Below, piece after piece: positions 57,353 through 64,000 of a stretch of DNA of 64,000 bases. Position 1 is the first letter of the stretch, and every line of letters starts with the position of its first letter. Below the pieces are notes generated by a model that worked only from the letters and a program-made list of their open reading frames with translations, was not told the origin of the DNA and searched no databases. The position numbers and the translations under genes were made by a program. Location of the stretch: assembly GCF_003633775.1 (NCBI RefSeq), contig NZ_RBIN01000004.1:62001-126000 (forward strand), written 5' to 3'. Source of the stretch: Kushneria sinocarnis. Its GTDB lineage: Bacteria > Pseudomonadota > Gammaproteobacteria > Pseudomonadales > Halomonadaceae.

Positions 57353-58636
57353 ATGGTCATCTGCACCCCCTTTACCGCCACTACCGAAGACAGCTGGCTG
57401 AACCGCCCCGCCCATCGCCGCTGGCTGATCGCTCAGGGTGAATCGCTGATCGCCTTCGGCAAGGCGTCGCGCCGCCCCGAAGGCGGCTTCGCCACCCTCG
57501 ATGAACGCGGCCACCCCATTCCCGCCCAGCGCCCGCAGACCCTGATTGCCGCCCGCATGACCCACACCTTTGCGCTGGCCGCCCTGCAGGGCATTCCCGG
57601 CGCCGGGGCGCTGGTCGATCACGGCATCAGCGCACTGACCGGCCTGTTTCACGACGACCGCCATGGCGGCTGGTTCGCCGAGCTGCCCGATGATGATGAT
57701 GACCCCGGCATCGACACCACCAAGCAGGCCTACCTGCACGCCTTCGTGGCACTGGCAGCCGCTTCCGCTACCGCCGCCGGACGCCCCGGCGCCCGGGCGC
57801 TGCTCGATCGCGCCGTGGCTACCCTCGAGCAGCACTTCTGGTCGCCGGAGGAAGGCCGGATGCGCGAAAGCTTCTCGCGCGACTGGCAGCAGGGTGAGGC
57901 CTATCGTGGCGCCAACAGCAACATGCACTCGGTGGAGGCCTTTCTGGCCCTGGCGGATGTCCTCGAGGCGCCGGTCTGGCGCGAGCGCGCCCTGTCGATC
58001 GCCGCACACCTGATCCACGATCACGCCATGGCCGCCGGCTACCTGGTGGTCGAGCACTTCGATCAGCACTGGCAGGAGTGGCGCGACTACAACCGCGACC
58101 AGCCGGGCGATCAGTTCCGCCCCTACGGCCTGACCCCGGGACACGCGCTGGAGTGGTCACGGCTGTTGCTCAATCTCGAGGCCGGTCTCTTGCGCCACGG
58201 CGAGCACGCCCCCGCCTGGCTGCTCGAGGACGCCATCGGCCTGTTCGATGCCGCAGTCGCCACCGGCTGGGCCGCCGATGGCGCGCCCGGCTTCGTCTAC
58301 ACCGTGGACTGGGAAAACCGGCCGGTGGTGCAGGCCCGCATGCACTGGGTGATCGGCGAGGGTGTGGCGGCGGCCGCGGCGCTGCTGGCGCGCACCGGCC
58401 GGGCGCGCTTCGAACACTGCTATCGCCAGTGGTGGGACTACATCGATCTCTACATGGTCGACCGCGAGCACGGCAGCTGGCATCACGAGCTCGATGAGCA
58501 CAACCGGCCGGCCGCCAGCGTGTGGTCGGGCAAGCCGGACATCTATCACGCCTACCAGGCCACGCTCTTTCCGCGGCTGCCGCTGGCCCCCACGGCCGCC
58601 GCGCTGCTGGCCGAACGGCCCGATCTGGCCGGCTGA
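57353..58636 (+). CDS. AGE-family aldose-ketose isomerase (YihS/mannose isomerase-like)
   Basis: An alpha/alpha-barrel enzyme of the N-acylglucosamine 2-epimerase family. At 427 residues it matches YihS and mannose isomerase. Visible landmarks are ARMTHTFALAAL near residue 64, GANSNMHSVEAFL near 185 (active-site His), PGHALEWSRLLL near 262, MHWVIGEGVAAAA near 330, and the C-terminal SGKPDIYHAYQATLFPRLPLAP. It would interconvert mannose and fructose or similar hexoses. TGGAG lies 5 bases before the chosen ATG; an ATG at 57329 is also in frame. Confidence 0.82.
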   Translation: MVICTPFTATTEDSWLNRPAHRRWLIAQGESLIAFGKASRRPEGGFATLDERGHPIPAQRPQTLIAARMTHTFALAALQGIPGAGALVDHGISALTGLFHDDRHGGWFAELPDDDDDPGIDTTKQAYLHAFVALAAASATAAGRPGARALLDRAVATLEQHFWSPEEGRMRESFSRDWQQGEAYRGANSNMHSVEAFLALADVLEAPVWRERALSIAAHLIHDHAMAAGYLVVEHFDQHWQEWRDYNRDQPGDQFRPYGLTPGHALEWSRLLLNLEAGLLRHGEHAPAWLLEDAIGLFDAAVATGWAADGAPGFVYTVDWENRPVVQARMHWVIGEGVAAAAALLARTGRARFEHCYRQWWDYIDLYMVDREHGSWHHELDEHNRPAASVWSGKPDIYHAYQATLFPRLPLAPTAAALLAERPDLAG

Positions 58637-58644
58637 GGCCCGGC

Positions 58645-59961
58645 TCAGGCAGTGCCTTCGGAGTGCCGGGCGGCGGGATTGCCGCTGTCGTCCGGCGTCT
58701 CCTCTTCCGCCCGGGCACGGGCCTCCTCGGCACCGGTCACCAGCGCTTCGGTCACCTCCAGCTCGGCACCCACCACCGACTGCATCGGCGCAGCCGCAAA
58801 GGGCGCGACCGGTTGCGGCGCCGGGCGCACGCCGCGCCGCCAGGCAAAGAACAGCGCCAGCGCCAGCGCCGCTAGTGCGAAGCCGTAGAACAGCCCGTCC
58901 TCGCCCAGCGCATTCATCACCGAGGTCAGTACCGGCGCGCTGAGCGTGCAGCCCACGGCATTGATCAGCAACAGCCCCTGGCTCATGCTGACCAGCGCCC
59001 CGGCCGGCGCGCGGTCGGCCGCATGACCGACCGCGACCGGATAGAAGGAGAAGGCGCCGCCGCCGAACAAAAACAGCACACCGGCCAGCAGCCAGAACTG
59101 CCCCACCACCAGGGTCAGGGCCAGCGCCAGCACCACCAGCACACCCCCCAGCGCAATCAGCACGATCTGCCGGTCGTGGCGATCGGACCAGCGCCCGATG
59201 GGATACTGCAGGGCCATGCCGCCGACGATCATGATCGCCATCAGCTGACCGATCTGTTCGACCATGTAGTTCTGCTGCTGCAGATAGAGCGGCAGCAGCG
59301 AATAGAGGGCAGCCACGATGACGCCGGAGCCGAACGCGCCGGTCACGCCGGTTGGCGTGATGCGCACCAGCTTCAGCGGCGACAGCGGTACCGCCTGCTC
59401 GAGCAGCGGACTGACCCGCGGAATGATTGCCAGCGGCAGGATCGACAGCGTCGCCAGCATGCCGATCAGCACATAGGGGGTGCTCACCGGGGCACTCTGG
59501 AACACGCCGAGCAGCAGCTGCCCCAGAGCCAGCGCGCCATACAGCGCAATCATGTAGAAGGCCAGCATCCGGCCGCGCATGCTGCGATCACCGCTGGTCA
59601 AAAGCCAGCTCTCGATCACCAGATAGACGCCCACCGTCGCCCAGCCCCCCAGCAGGCGCAGCGCAAACCAGCTCCAGGGCTCAAGCCACAGCGACTGGGC
59701 CAGCGCCGAGACGGCCACCAGCGAGGCGAAACAGGCGTAGGCGCGAATATGGCCGATGCGCAGCAGCAGCCGGTCATTGAACAGCGCCCCGAGCGCCAGG
59801 CCGATGTAGTACGCCGCCGACACCCAGCCGATGGTATTGACCGAAGCGCCCGCCATGTTCAGGCGCAGCGTAACCAGGGTGGAGAGAAAGCCGTTGCCCA
59901 GGGCCAGAATGAACAGACCCGAAAGAGGCGCCAGTACCAGCGCCAGCAGCTGCCGTGCCAT
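58645..59961 (-). CDS. MFS transporter (YcaD/UMF2-like)
   Basis: A 438-residue major facilitator protein with twelve membrane segments. RLLLRIGHIRAYACFAS after helix 2 and GRWSDRHDRQ after helix 8 are the two MFS cytoplasmic loops; YLVIESWLLTSGDRSMRGRMLAFYM near residue 112 is typical of the YcaD-like group. A long hydrophilic, Glu/Ala-rich C-terminal tail (from about 380) is unusual for the family. GAGG lies upstream. The substrate is unknown. It is convergent with the isomerase gene, only 8 bases apart. Confidence 0.82.
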   Translation of the reverse strand: MARQLLALVLAPLSGLFILALGNGFLSTLVTLRLNMAGASVNTIGWVSAAYYIGLALGALFNDRLLLRIGHIRAYACFASLVAVSALAQSLWLEPWSWFALRLLGGWATVGVYLVIESWLLTSGDRSMRGRMLAFYMIALYGALALGQLLLGVFQSAPVSTPYVLIGMLATLSILPLAIIPRVSPLLEQAVPLSPLKLVRITPTGVTGAFGSGVIVAALYSLLPLYLQQQNYMVEQIGQLMAIMIVGGMALQYPIGRWSDRHDRQIVLIALGGVLVVLALALTLVVGQFWLLAGVLFLFGGGAFSFYPVAVGHAADRAPAGALVSMSQGLLLINAVGCTLSAPVLTSVMNALGEDGLFYGFALAALALALFFAWRRGVRPAPQPVAPFAAAPMQSVVGAELEVTEALVTGAEEARARAEEETPDDSGNPAARHSEGTA

Positions 59962-60234
59962 GATGACCTCGCAGTGAAGAATGCCGCGGCAGGCGCCGCC
60001 GCCACCTCATTCAGGACTGACGAGGCGGCGGCAATATACGCCTGCCCTTTCGTAAAAGCATCCGTTTTTTCCGGCCGCCCGGCGGCAGGTGCCCGGCCGA
60101 ATGGCCTGCCGGCGTCAGCCGCCGATTATATCGGGCACCGCAGCGGTGAACAGCCACGGAGTAGCCCTCCCCCCATGGCAGCCGGGCATGGCTTCGGTAT
60201 ACTCGGGCGCTGCCCGATCAACCGTGATGGATTC
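59962..60234. other. intergenic between divergent genes
   Basis: Promoters for the MFS gene and the acyltransferase should lie here. I see no clear boxes, repeat or RNA. The sequence is GC-rich except for a short AT patch near 60040-60070. Confidence 0.35.
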
Positions 60235-61170
60235 ATGACCCTGACCGAACGACTCCAGACCCGCACCATCGCCACCCTGTGGCGGCTCTGCGGCAGCTGC
60301 TCGACCCGCACCCTGTGGCGTCTTGCCGGGGTACTCGCACCGCTTTATACCCTGCTCGCCAGGCGCGAGCGGCGCGTGACCCGGGTCAATCTCAGGCGCG
60401 CCTATCCCGAACTGGCCGATGCCGACAATCGTCACCTGAGCCGGCAGAGCCTGCGTCACAGTGTGGCCATGATCCTCGAGCTGGGCTTTTCCTGGTATGC
60501 CGAACCGCCACGCGTGGCCGGGGCCATTCACCGGGTCCACGGCCGCGAACTGCTGGATGAGGCGCGCGCCGAGGGGCGTGGCGTGATCGTGCTGGGACCG
60601 CACTTCGGCAACTGGGAGCTTCTGAACTTCTGGCTGGCCGAGCACTTTCCCATCACCGCGATGTACGAGCCCCCCAAGATGAGTGCGCTCGGCCCGCTGA
60701 TCCGGCAGGGGCGGCAGCGCAATGGCGCTACCCTGGTGCCGACCACCTCGCGCGGGGTGGCCTCCCTGCTGCGTGCCCTGCGCCGTGGCGAAGTGGTCGG
60801 TATCCTGCCCGATCAGGTGCCCGACTGGGGCAGCGGCGTGTTTGCCGATTTCTTCGGCCATCCGGCCTACACGGTCACGCTGCTGTCCGGACTGGTGAGT
60901 CGCACCCAGGCCAGGGTCGTCACCGGCTTCACCCGCCGGCTGCCGGACGGTTCAGGCTTCGAGCTGCATTTCCTGCCGGTCGACGAACGGGTCTATGATC
61001 CCGATGAGGCCACGTCCGCCGCCGGCGTCAATGCCTGCGTGGAAGCGGCCATTGCGCTGGACCCGGCGCAGTACCAGTGGGAGTACAAGCGCTGGCGCAA
61101 GACCCCCGGCCAGCAGCACGACGAGCCCGGCTGGCGCGAACGCAAGCTGTACAGCCGGCGTCACCGCTGA
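60235..61170 (+). CDS. LpxL/HtrB-family lipid A acyltransferase, second copy
   Basis: A 311-residue lysophospholipid-type acyltransferase with one N-terminal membrane region and the catalytic H-x4-E motif GPHFGNWELLN near residue 121. RRVTRVNLRRAYPEL near 43, MYEPPKM near 142 and GILPDQVPDWGSGVF near 188 match the family. It is more distant from E. coli LpxL than the copy at 44170 and lacks the HPRYW start. It could add a second acyl chain to lipid A or act on ornithine lipids. The ribosome binding site is weak. Confidence 0.8.
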   Translation: MTLTERLQTRTIATLWRLCGSCSTRTLWRLAGVLAPLYTLLARRERRVTRVNLRRAYPELADADNRHLSRQSLRHSVAMILELGFSWYAEPPRVAGAIHRVHGRELLDEARAEGRGVIVLGPHFGNWELLNFWLAEHFPITAMYEPPKMSALGPLIRQGRQRNGATLVPTTSRGVASLLRALRRGEVVGILPDQVPDWGSGVFADFFGHPAYTVTLLSGLVSRTQARVVTGFTRRLPDGSGFELHFLPVDERVYDPDEATSAAGVNACVEAAIALDPAQYQWEYKRWRKTPGQQHDEPGWRERKLYSRRHR

Positions 61171-61205
61171 TCCGCCGGCGCTGTCGGAGCGCGTCTGTCC
61201 CGGCA

Positions 61206-61691
61206 TCAGTCCCGGAAATTGTTGAACTGCAGCGGCAGATCGGGCCCCTCTTCGCCCTTGAGCAGCGCAATCGCCTGCTGCAGGTCATCGCGCTTCTTAC
61301 CGGTCACCCGGACCTTGTCGCCCTGGATGGCGGCCTGCACCTTGAGTTTCGACGCCTTGAGCAGCGCCACGATGCGCTTGCAGTCGCCCTGTTCGAGCCC
61401 CTGCTTGAGTGTCACCTGCTGGCGCGCCCGCACGCCGGTCAGCACCGGCTCCTGCACCTCCATGCAGCGGGCATCGATGCCGCGGGCAATCAGCTTCGCG
61501 CGCAGCACCTCGAGCATCTGGCGCAGCTGGAAATCGGCGTCGGCTTCCAGCGAGACGCGCTCCTCTTCCAGCTCGAACGTGGCCTTGACGCCGCGAAAGT
61601 CGAAGCGGGTCTGGATTTCACGGTTGGCCTGATCGACCGCATTGGTCGCTTCATGCTTGTCGAATTCGGAAACGATATCGAAAGAAGGCAT
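61206..61691 (-). CDS. yajQ: YajQ-family nucleotide/c-di-GMP binding protein
   Basis: A 161-residue protein starting MPSFDIVSEFDKHEATNAVDQ, the hallmark YajQ N-terminus, with REIQTRFDFRGV near residue 26 and IQGDKVRVTGKKRDDLQQAI near 123; it ends in LPLQFNNFRD as the family does. Members bind cyclic di-GMP or GTP and influence virulence and phage functions. A GTG one codon earlier is also possible. Confidence 0.95.
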   Translation of the reverse strand: MPSFDIVSEFDKHEATNAVDQANREIQTRFDFRGVKATFELEEERVSLEADADFQLRQMLEVLRAKLIARGIDARCMEVQEPVLTGVRARQQVTLKQGLEQGDCKRIVALLKASKLKVQAAIQGDKVRVTGKKRDDLQQAIALLKGEEGPDLPLQFNNFRD

Positions 61692-61839
61692 CACGGGTAC
61701 CGGGTTGTGGCGGACAGGGGGCGATTATAGAGGCTTTCGCGCCGACCGGAATCCTCGATTGGCGGCATCCCCTGACTTGTTCGCGGCGCCCCGTGCCCGC
61801 ATATTGTTCCCATTACTGGATCATGCATCGGGAGGCCCC

Positions 61840-62229
61840 ATGCCCGAGACCTACGAACAGCAAGGCGCTCATCGCCACGGCAATGTCCCGGATCAGGCGC
61901 ATCAGCGGATCATGGCGCGCATCGTCTATCTGCTCTACCTGGTCAGCCTGGTGGCCCTGATCACCGGCGTCATCGGCGCCGTCATGGCATGGTGGTATCG
62001 CCGCCAGTGCCGCGAACAGTGGCTGGACGATCATTTCCGCTTTCAGATTCGCACCTTCTGGATCGGCGCGCTCTATACGCTGGCCTCGGTGGTGATCAGT
62101 CTGATTCCACCCTTCAACCTGCTCGCCGGACTGGCGCTGTTCCTGTGGTTCGCCGTGCGTGCGATTCGCGGCTGGATCAGCCTGGAGCGTCAGCGCGCTC
62201 CCGAAGCCATCGACAGCTGGCTGTGGTAG
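61840..62229 (+). CDS. DUF4870-like membrane protein, copy 1
   Basis: A 129-residue protein with GGGAGG upstream. After a hydrophilic N-terminus it has three hydrophobic segments (near residues 27-51, 74-92 and 95-110) and the loop DDHFRFQIRTFWIG. The N-terminal part RIVYLLYLVSLVALITGVIGAVMAWWYRR is shared with the next gene. The function is unknown. Confidence 0.8.
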   Translation: MPETYEQQGAHRHGNVPDQAHQRIMARIVYLLYLVSLVALITGVIGAVMAWWYRRQCREQWLDDHFRFQIRTFWIGALYTLASVVISLIPPFNLLAGLALFLWFAVRAIRGWISLERQRAPEAIDSWLW

Positions 62230-62314
62230 CCACCCGGTATCGCCCGGCCCGCTTCAGGCACGCCCGGCCCGGTCACGGCTATAGTGTCGGGGCATGTCCC
62301 GACAGGAGCCCGCC

Positions 62315-62677
62315 ATGACCTCCGACATGACCACCGGCTACAGCCGCGATGATGCCGACCCCACCCTGGCACGGGTGGTCTACATTCTGTATCTCGTCAG
62401 CCTGGCGGTCGGCATCACGGCCTTGGCCGGGCTGATCATTGCCTGGTTCTACCGTCGTGACGCCCCGCCCTGGCTTTACGCGCACTACCGTTTCCAGATC
62501 CGCACCTTCTGGATCGGCCTGTTGTGGTTCACGCTGGCCACGCTGCTGCTGGTGGTCGGTGTCGGCTTTCTGCTCTACGGGCTGGTCTATGCCTGGATCA
62601 TCGTGCGCTGCATCCGCGGCTGGCGCGAACTGGAGCGCCGCCGGGCACCGGAACCGCTGCTCAACTGGTGGTGGTAG
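62315..62677 (+). CDS. DUF4870-like membrane protein, copy 2
   Basis: A 120-residue paralogue of the previous gene, sharing LARVVYILYLVSL, AWFYRRD, YRFQIRTFWIG and the ending RAPEP with an aromatic tail (WWW). AGGAG lies before the chosen ATG; an ATG seven codons upstream is also open. The two genes are 85 bp apart and arose by tandem duplication. The stop is almost at the start of the ABC ATPase gene. Confidence 0.8.
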   Translation: MTSDMTTGYSRDDADPTLARVVYILYLVSLAVGITALAGLIIAWFYRRDAPPWLYAHYRFQIRTFWIGLLWFTLATLLLVVGVGFLLYGLVYAWIIVRCIRGWRELERRRAPEPLLNWWW

Positions 62678-62679
62678 CC

Positions 62680-63375
62680 TTGCCTGACACCGACACTCCG
62701 CTGCTCGAATGCCGCGGCCTCACCAAGTCCTTTGCCACCCCCCAGGGGGCGCTGACCGTGCTCGACGGCATCGATCTGGTACTCGAGCGCGGCGAAAGCC
62801 TGGCGCTGATGGGCGAATCCGGCAGTGGCAAGTCCACCCTGATGCATCTGGTGGCCGGGCTGGACAGCTTCGACCGCGGCAGCCTGCGCCTGGGCGGCGA
62901 GGAGCTGGGCGAGCTGTCGGACCGCCCCCTGGCCCGCCTGCGGCGTGAGCGGATCGGCCTGATCTTTCAGCAGTTCCATCTGGTCCCCAGTCTCGACGTG
63001 CGCGCCAATCTCACCCTGCAGGCGCGCCTGGCCGGGCGCTTCGACCCCGACTGGTGCGCTCACCTGCTCGACCGGCTGGAACTGGCCGGCCTCGAGCGGC
63101 GCTACCCCGAGCAGCTCTCCGGCGGCCAGCAGCAGCGGCTGGCAATCGGCCGCGCGCTGGCGGTACGTCCCGAGCTGGTACTGGCCGACGAGCCCACCGG
63201 CAATCTCGACGAGCGCGCCGCCGGGGCGGTGCTCGAGCTGCTGCTGAACCTGATCGACGAACACGGCTGCGCGCTGATGATGATTACCCACAGTCCGGCC
63301 GTGGCCGCCCCGCTGAAGCGCCGCTATCGGCTGACCCACGGCCGGCTGGTGGATACCACCACGGACGGGGCATGA
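62680..63375 (+). CDS. LolD/YbbA-type ABC transporter ATPase
   Basis: A 231-residue ATPase of the MacB/LolD/FtsE group: Walker A GESGSGKSTL near residue 45, Q-loop IFQQFHLVPS near 98, signature LSGGQQQRLAIGRAL near 147, Walker [14 protein letters not shown] near 167 and switch MMITHS near 205. The start is uncertain: TTG at 62680 gives MPDTDTPLLE; in-frame GTG codons lie at 62668 and 62671, overlapping the previous stop. Its own permease begins within its stop codon (ATGA). Confidence 0.88.
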   Translation: MPDTDTPLLECRGLTKSFATPQGALTVLDGIDLVLERGESLALMGESGSGKSTLMHLVAGLDSFDRGSLRLGGEELGELSDRPLARLRRERIGLIFQQFHLVPSLDVRANLTLQARLAGRFDPDWCAHLLDRLELAGLERRYPEQLSGGQQQRLAIGRALAVRPELVLADEPTGNLDERAAGAVLELLLNLIDEHGCALMMITHSPAVAAPLKRRYRLTHGRLVDTTTDGA

Positions 63376-64000
63376 CGGGACAGCTCACCCTCTGGCGCAC
63401 CCTGTTCAGCCACTACCGGCGCCATCCTGGCCAGCTCGCCATGGCGCTGCTGGGGATCGTGCTTGCCGGCGCCCTCTACAGCGGTGTCCAGACCATCAAC
63501 GATCAGGCCCGTGACAGCTTTGCCCGGGCCGAGGCGATGCTGGGCGGTGAACGGGTCGACCGGCTGCAGGCACCCGCCGGCGATCAGCTGCAGCAGGCGG
63601 ATTTCGTGCAGCTGCGCCGCGCCGGCGTGCCCGTCTCACCGCTGGTGCGGGGGCAGGTCACGCTGGAGAACGGGCAGCAGCTGACCCTGCTGGGGCTGGA
63701 TCTGCCCACCCTGCCGCCGGCCATGCAGCCCGATGCCGGCGCCGCCGGCGGCTCCGGCACCCTGGGCGGCAGCTTCATGCAGCCGCCCTGGCAGCTGCGG
63801 CTGGCGCCGGACAGCGCCCGCGCCCTCGGCCTGCAGAGCGGCGATCGCCCTCGGCTTGGCGATGGTCGCCGCCTGCCGCCGATTACCCTCCAGCCCCGGC
63901 TGGCGCCCGACAGCGGCATCACCGACATCGCCGCAGCAGCGGCCCTGCTCGAGCGGGGCCGGCACATCGACGCCCTGCTGCTGCCGCACTCGGCCACCCT
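63372..64000 (+). CDS. FtsX-family ABC permease, 5' part
   Basis: The first 209 residues of a permease running off the window. A membrane helix lies at about residues 22-42 after the cytoplasmic HYRRHPGQ; a periplasmic MacB-like domain follows, rich in Gln/Pro/Gly (LPPAMQPDAGAAGG). It overlaps the ATPase gene by 4 bases, so the two make one transporter. The organisation matches the broken ybbA/ybbP locus at 35-38 kb but is a separate pair. Confidence 0.82.
   Translation, partial: MTGQLTLWRTLFSHYRRHPGQLAMALLGIVLAGALYSGVQTINDQARDSFARAEAMLGGERVDRLQAPAGDQLQQADFVQLRRAGVPVSPLVRGQVTLENGQQLTLLGLDLPTLPPAMQPDAGAAGGSGTLGGSFMQPPWQLRLAPDSARALGLQSGDRPRLGDGRRLPPITLQPRLAPDSGITDIAAAAALLERGRHIDALLLPHSAT

Noticed and set aside
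59023-61170. A 715-codon frame covering the second acyltransferase
   Set aside because: The first 400 codons are antisense to the MFS gene; the acyltransferase starts at 60235.

Overview
The window looks like a chromosomal segment of a halophilic or halotolerant gammaproteobacterium, most likely a member of the Halomonadaceae. Three things support this: carnitine (dehydrocarnitine) breakdown genes, an NhaD-type Na+/H+ antiporter and a glucosylglycerate compatible-solute locus sit together, and the block surE-pcm-(DUF368)-nlpD-rpoS with truD-ispF-ispD-ftsB has the gammaproteobacterial order. Most of the window is GC-rich. About 14.4-29.1 kb is clearly AT-rich and holds a capsule island.

Layout. 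0-1.5 kb: carnitine catabolism (cdhC, cdhA, cut by the window start). 2-3.1 kb: a TerC-family membrane protein behind a yybP-ykoY (Mn2+) riboswitch. 3.3-9.5 kb: glucosylglycerate metabolism, with a GH13_18 phosphorylase, glucosyl-3-phosphoglycerate synthase (gpgS) and a HAD phosphatase, interrupted by a REP-associated tyrosine transposase (RAYT) inside dense REP arrays. 9.8-10.8 kb: two paralogous ~40-residue peptides with a shared pattern that I cannot name. 11-28.9 kb: one long minus-strand operon for a Kdo-linked capsule or exopolysaccharide (kdsD, KpsC-like, HAD/GT giant, pyruvyl transferase, kdsA, kdsB-kdsC fusion, KpsC, membrane protein, KpsS, WcaJ-like, manC, GT-C enzyme). It is preceded by a JUMPstart/ops element and a frameshifted acyltransferase relict. 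29-35.3 kb: a GT4 glycosyltransferase, glyA, a membrane protein and nhaD. 35.4-38.8 kb: an intact YbbP-like permease, then a head-to-head pair (ybbA and tesA) whose 5' halves have both been lost through what looks like one deletion. 39.4-46.3 kb: zntB-like, SelW-like, short LOV photosensor, PA3496-like, ettA, lpxL and alr. 46.3-55.4 kb: tolC, rpoS, nlpD, DUF368, pcm, surE, truD, ispF, ispD, ftsB. 55.5-64 kb: two NUDIX genes (one fused to an iron/2-oxoglutarate dioxygenase), an AGE-family sugar isomerase, an MFS transporter, a second LpxL-type acyltransferase, YajQ, two DUF4870-like proteins and an ABC ATPase/permease pair running off the end.

Across the GC-rich parts there are about 45-50 copies of a 22-bp REP hairpin (head GTAG or GCAG, then GAGCGAC-TTC-A-GTCGCGA). 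They lie only between genes, are grouped in seven arrays with different spacer families, and are absent from the capsule island. The single RAYT gene at 5.9-6.4 kb is the obvious candidate for their mobilisation. The points I consider most worth following up are the twin micropeptides, the RAYT/REP architecture, the ybbA/tesA deletion, the NUDIX-dioxygenase fusion, the riboswitch with its visible Shine-Dalgarno sequestering stem, and the slippery-heptamer frameshift in the acyltransferase relict. No rRNA, tRNA or CRISPR array was seen.
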